Assembly: GCA_023136145.1 (NCBI GenBank)
Contig: JAGLRU010000440.1
Coordinates: forward strand, 1-9,100
Length of the DNA: 9,100 nt
From: Alphaproteobacteria bacterium
GTDB lineage: Bacteria > Pseudomonadota > Alphaproteobacteria > Micavibrionales > UBA2020
Reading direction: 5' to 3'
Position numbers and translations under genes: made by a program. The stretch's first letter is position 1, and every line of letters begins with the position of its first letter. The notes under the pieces are model-generated. The model searched no databases and was not told where the DNA came from. It saw only the letters and a list, made by a program, of their open reading frames with translations. This document shows, in pieces, positions 6,135 through 9,100 of this stretch.

Positions 6135-7334
6135 ATGAAATGCAAAGTTGCCGTTCTTTTCGGCGGACGTTCGCCGGAGCATGATATTAGCGTTATCACT
6201 GCCATTCAGGCGATGGATGCACTGGATAGTCAAAAATACGAGGTTGTTCCCATTTATATCACGATTTCTGGAGAATGGCTGACGGGTGAGCCTTTGCGTA
6301 AAATGGAAAATTATCTTCCATCGCTCGATACGCAGGGTATTAAATCGGTGCGGTTGGATATTGTTCCCCAGATTAAACCTCGTTTTTTGGTAGAAGGATC
6401 AGGGATATTTAAAAGACCCTCAGAGATTGAATTTGACGTGGCGTTGCTAGCCTTCCATGGACTGGTTGGCGAGGATGGGCGCATACAGGGGCTGCTAGAA
6501 ACCGCCGGAGTGCCTTATACTGGAATGCGTGTTATGGCGTCGGCATTGCTGATGGACAAGGGCGCAACCAAAAATATGCTGGTTGGTGCGGGAGTGCCAG
6601 TCTTGCCATTCCGCGAGATATTTCGCCCCGATCAGGGAACGCATATTCCTACTGCAACTCTGAAAAGTTTGCTGGAGGGGCTAGAGCCTCCTTACTGTGT
6701 TAAGCCTTCGCATCTTGGGAGCAGCATTGGTGTTGGTAAGGCTGACGATGCCGAGGGGGTGGTCGCGCTCCTTCCTGCTATCTTTGCCTTTGACAATATA
6801 GCGGTCGTAGAGCCGTTTGTGCAGAATATGGTGGAGTATAACGTGGCTGTCTGTCGGCTGAATGGTGCTGTTTCCACCTCTGCCATTGAACAGCCAAAGC
6901 GTGCGGAAGAGTTGTTGGATTTCAAGCAAAAATATCTTTCCGGCAAGGGAAAAGGGAAGGGGCAGAAGATTCCCGGACAGCGGAGCGAAGGGATGTTGTC
7001 TTTGACTCGTGAACTGAACCCAAAGCTGCCGGACGAAATAGAGCGGAATATCTGCGCATTGGCTGAAACTACGTTCGATAGGGTGTATGGAACTGGTGTG
7101 CCGCGCATTGATTTTATCAGCAATGAGAAAACGGGGGAGTTATGGCTGAATGAAGTTAATCCTTGCCCCGGCTCCTTCGGTTTTTTCCTTTGGGAGGCCA
7201 GCTCAAAAAATCATATTCTGTTTTCCGACTTGCTGGACAAGTTGATTGATGAGGCTGTCGCGCTGAATAATGGAAGTCAGCTTCCTGCCGATCCTGTGCC
7301 GGAGGAGGCAAGGATTTTAAAACGAAAGGTTTGA
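6135..7334 (+). CDS. D-alanine--D-alanine ligase-like ATP-grasp enzyme (Ddl paralogue)
   Basis: The 399-residue protein shows Ddl/ATP-grasp order: VLFGGRSPEHDISVITA (7-23) with the first-site Glu15, FHGLVGEDGRIQGLLETAG (107-125), PYTGMRVMASALLMDKGATK (127-146), ATP-binding VKPSHLGSSIGV (189-200), VVEPFV (224-229), YGTGVPRIDF (318-327) and metal-binding LNEVNP (338-343). Ddl joins two D-alanines using ATP for peptidoglycan. Here two acceptor-side features differ: the usual PGMTxxSL after the metal-binding Asn is PGSFGFFLWE (345-354), and the omega loop contains LLDFKQKY (260-267) followed by a Lys/Gly-rich run (269-278). It is also longer than typical Ddl (about 300-370). The first site looks D-Ala-like but the second substrate may not be D-Ala. 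AAAGGGG at 6121-6127 supports the ATG. It is divergent from the hydrolase-Mur ligase operon and probably works with it. A normal Ddl role is the alternative. Confidence 0.88.
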   Translation: MKCKVAVLFGGRSPEHDISVITAIQAMDALDSQKYEVVPIYITISGEWLTGEPLRKMENYLPSLDTQGIKSVRLDIVPQIKPRFLVEGSGIFKRPSEIEFDVALLAFHGLVGEDGRIQGLLETAGVPYTGMRVMASALLMDKGATKNMLVGAGVPVLPFREIFRPDQGTHIPTATLKSLLEGLEPPYCVKPSHLGSSIGVGKADDAEGVVALLPAIFAFDNIAVVEPFVQNMVEYNVAVCRLNGAVSTSAIEQPKRAEELLDFKQKYLSGKGKGKGQKIPGQRSEGMLSLTRELNPKLPDEIERNICALAETTFDRVYGTGVPRIDFISNEKTGELWLNEVNPCPGSFGFFLWEASSKNHILFSDLLDKLIDEAVALNNGSQLPADPVPEEARILKRKV

Positions 7335-7411
7335 GAATTCTTTAGTATCATTATTTCTTTTGTACGCCGGAATGACAGCAATGGTTTTTAGAGGTTGTTT
7401 GTTACCTATTA
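7335..7411. other. Short convergent intergenic gap with possible repeat remnant
   Basis: This 77-bp gap separates the convergent ddl-like and flgE genes. No strong terminator hairpin is visible; AGGT/ACCT (7392-7407) is only a 4-bp stem. The stretch ACGCCGGAATGACAG (7364-7378) resembles the ACGGGCATGACAG end of the 695-805 element in reverse complement, and may be a decayed half copy. Confidence 0.3.
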
Positions 7412-9058
7412 TTAACGAAGCTGGAGCAGTTCTTGTGTCATTTGGTCGGCTGTGCTGATAACTTTGGTATTAGCCGAGTAGGCGCGTTGGGTGACGATCA
7501 TTCTGGAGAATTCGTCTGCAAGATCAACGTTAGAGGATTCAAGCGCACCGCTGGCGATCTTTCCGGCACTACCATTGCCCGCTTCGCGCAGGTTGAAGCT
7601 GCCAGAGGAGTCGGACTCACGGAACACGTTGCCAGTCAGTTCGTTCAGGCCGTTGGCGTTGGCGAAAGTTGCAATCGCCAGCTTGAATATCCTTGAACTC
7701 TGGCCATTGCTAAATTGGGCGATCACGAAACCGTCCTCATCAATGGAAACTCCCGTTCTTAAGCCTAGCTCGGCACCGTTCTGCGTTGATGAAATCACGT
7801 TATACTCGCCGGAGAATTGGGTGAAGCCGGAGATGTCGAAAGCGATGTCTTGAGGATTGGAACCGTTCCCCCAGTCGATGTTGTCTAGGTCGATTGGGAT
7901 TTTATTTGTCAAGTCTTCCACTGCGTTTAGCTTGCCATCGCCTGTAAAGTTGATGGCACCTGCGTTGACGATGGCACCCGTTGGGGTTCTAAAATCGATG
8001 GTCCACCAACCTTCCGTGTTGGGGGTGCTGGCGAGAGGTGTCAGCATAATCGGTGCTGCGGGAGCTGCTTCTATCACAGGGCTGGCACCCATACCTAGAG
8101 AGGCTATTGCTAGTGGAGTGTTTGTAACATCCGTCAGCGTTAAGTTGTCGCCGGTGTTGGTGGCCTTGATGGAGAGGAAGCCGTTATCGTCAATCTGCGC
8201 ATAAACGACTGGATTGAGGCTGCCATCGACCATGGCGTTTATGTCTTCCAGCATATCGGCAATGGTTCCATCTAGTGTGATTACAGTGGGGCCAATAGCT
8301 CCGACTGTGACGCTGAACTGATCCGTAGCAAGGAATGGTGGAGTATCTGATATCAGGCCGGTGACGTTGGACAAATCGATGATGCCTGTTGCAATCGCGG
8401 TCGGAGTTTCCATTTTTTTGAAGTTGATGGTCAGGTCATGTCCGGCACCAAGAGAATCGTAGACTTTGATTCCGCGTGCGAAGTCGGCTGAAAATCCGGA
8501 AACGATCGGATAGGGCGATTGAGTTTCTCCCTGTTCCAGATTCATGGATAGTCCTGAACTGGTTGTCGGTTGAGTTAGTCCGCCCAGAAAGGCAACATCA
8601 ACAGGGAGAAGGGATGAAATATCGGCCTGTGAAGCTGGAAGATTTCCATCCTGATCTATCGGCCATCCTTGCAGGTAAAATCCGGCTGCATTTCTTAAAA
8701 CGCCACTGGAATCCTCGGAAAAAGAACCTGCGCGGGTGTAGAGTGGTTCCGAGAGATCCTCCGTAACGGAGGCCTTGACGATAAAGAAGCCATTTCCTGA
8801 GATAGCTATATCTGTTCCAGAACTGCTTTGCTGCAGAATACCCTGCTGGTCGATGCGAGCTTTCTGTATGGAGCGGGCGGAACCAGAACTGTAAGATGTG
8901 GAACGGTCGGTACTGGTCACGAGGCTTGAAAAAGCAGCGTCTGTTCTTTTGAAGCCGACGGTGCTGACGTTGGCAATGTTGTTGGAGATCATGCTAATGG
9001 AATCGCTTTGTGCTTGCATACCTGACACGGCGGTGAAGAGGGAACCAAAAACACTCAT
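7412..9058 (-). CDS. flgE: Flagellar hook protein FlgE
   Basis: The 548-residue protein opens with the rod/hook N-terminal motif (SLFTAVSGMQAQ 6-17, then SNNIANVSTVGFKR 25-38) and closes with the matching C-terminal segment (GALESSNVDLADEFSRMI 504-521, then VTQRAYSANTKVISTADQM 522-540). These pair as the coiled D0/D1 core. GTDIAISGNGFFIV (81-94) is also typical. The D2-type signature VYDSLGAGHDLTINF (199-213) is separated from its continuation WWTIDFRTPTGAIV (351-364) by an insert. Part of that insert, about 247-300 with FSVTVG, ITLDGTIADMLEDINA and IDDNGFLSIKATN, resembles the flagellin/hook IN motif. Length and the insert favour FlgE over FlgF or FlgG (about 240-260 residues). FlgE is exported by the flagellar type III system and forms the hook; there is no signal peptide, as expected. 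AAGGAG (9066-9071) lies 7 nt before ATG. No other flagellar gene lies in the window; any partners must be upstream, beyond 9100. Confidence 0.93.
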   Translation of the reverse strand: MSVFGSLFTAVSGMQAQSDSISMISNNIANVSTVGFKRTDAAFSSLVTSTDRSTSYSSGSARSIQKARIDQQGILQQSSSGTDIAISGNGFFIVKASVTEDLSEPLYTRAGSFSEDSSGVLRNAAGFYLQGWPIDQDGNLPASQADISSLLPVDVAFLGGLTQPTTSSGLSMNLEQGETQSPYPIVSGFSADFARGIKVYDSLGAGHDLTINFKKMETPTAIATGIIDLSNVTGLISDTPPFLATDQFSVTVGAIGPTVITLDGTIADMLEDINAMVDGSLNPVVYAQIDDNGFLSIKATNTGDNLTLTDVTNTPLAIASLGMGASPVIEAAPAAPIMLTPLASTPNTEGWWTIDFRTPTGAIVNAGAINFTGDGKLNAVEDLTNKIPIDLDNIDWGNGSNPQDIAFDISGFTQFSGEYNVISSTQNGAELGLRTGVSIDEDGFVIAQFSNGQSSRIFKLAIATFANANGLNELTGNVFRESDSSGSFNLREAGNGSAGKIASGALESSNVDLADEFSRMIVTQRAYSANTKVISTADQMTQELLQLR

Positions 9059-9100
9059 AAGGGATCTCCTTTTTTTAAGTTAAAATCAAATTCGAATTTA

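Noticed and set aside
6692..7123. Minus-strand 143-codon ORF inside the ddl-like gene
   Set aside because: It is a shadow of a gene with clear ATP-grasp motifs, and has no recognisable domain of its own.
3704..7334. Housekeeping ddl and murF of the cell-wall (dcw) cluster
   Set aside because: No murC/D/E/G, mraY, ftsW/Q/A/Z neighbours are present, the Mur ligase lacks the MurF N-domain, and the ligase has an altered acceptor motif. It cannot be excluded without the rest of the genome.
7491..7853. Plus-strand 120-codon ORF opposite flgE
   Set aside because: It is opposite the FlgE coding sequence, whose C-terminal motif is unmistakable, and its translation has no family features.
9075..9083. 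TTAA pairs before flgE as a CtrA-type regulator site
   Set aside because: The spacing between the TTAA copies is one base, not the seven expected for the CtrA motif, and the area is generally AT-rich.

Overview
The window is a stretch of bacterial chromosome of intermediate GC, most likely from a flagellated Gram-negative alphaproteobacterium. The basis is a heparinase II/III-family C-terminus of alphaproteobacterial type, a long FlgE with an inserted hook domain, a LemA/M48 pair and a dispersed palindromic intergenic element. The phylum-level call is an inference from protein flavour, not from a marker gene. No rRNA, tRNA, CRISPR array, transposase or phage gene was found.

Layout, left to right. 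(1) 1-678, plus strand: 3' end of a heparinase II/III-family gene cut by the window edge. (2) 695-805: an intergenic imperfect inverted repeat. (3) 875-2542, plus strand: a LemA-family membrane protein and an HtpX-like M48 membrane metalloprotease 24 bp apart, behind an extended -10 promoter. (4) 2579-3634, minus strand: an AT-rich orphan gene for a pentapeptide-repeat protein with membrane segments at its C-terminus, possibly a late arrival. (5) 3704-6075, minus strand: an alpha/beta hydrolase overlapping by 4 bp a Mur ligase whose N-terminus is membrane-spanning instead of the usual MurF substrate domain. (6) 6135-7334, plus strand: a Ddl-like ATP-grasp ligase, divergent from the hydrolase across 59 bp. 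(7) 7412-9058, minus strand: the flagellar hook protein FlgE, convergent with the ligase.

The most interesting part is 3704-7334. A D-Ala-D-Ala-ligase-like enzyme with an altered acceptor-site motif, a membrane-anchored MurF-like ligase that keeps the Mur catalytic residues and the MurF-type C-terminal domain, and an alpha/beta hydrolase sit together away from any mur/fts (dcw) cluster. Read together they suggest an accessory pathway that makes a dipeptide or related compound and ligates it at the membrane. This could be a modification of the cell envelope or another lipid-linked acceptor. The substrates cannot be read from the sequence and the pathway is a hypothesis.

The LemA/M48 pair and FlgE are conventional genes. 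The pentapeptide-repeat gene has no functional partner visible here.
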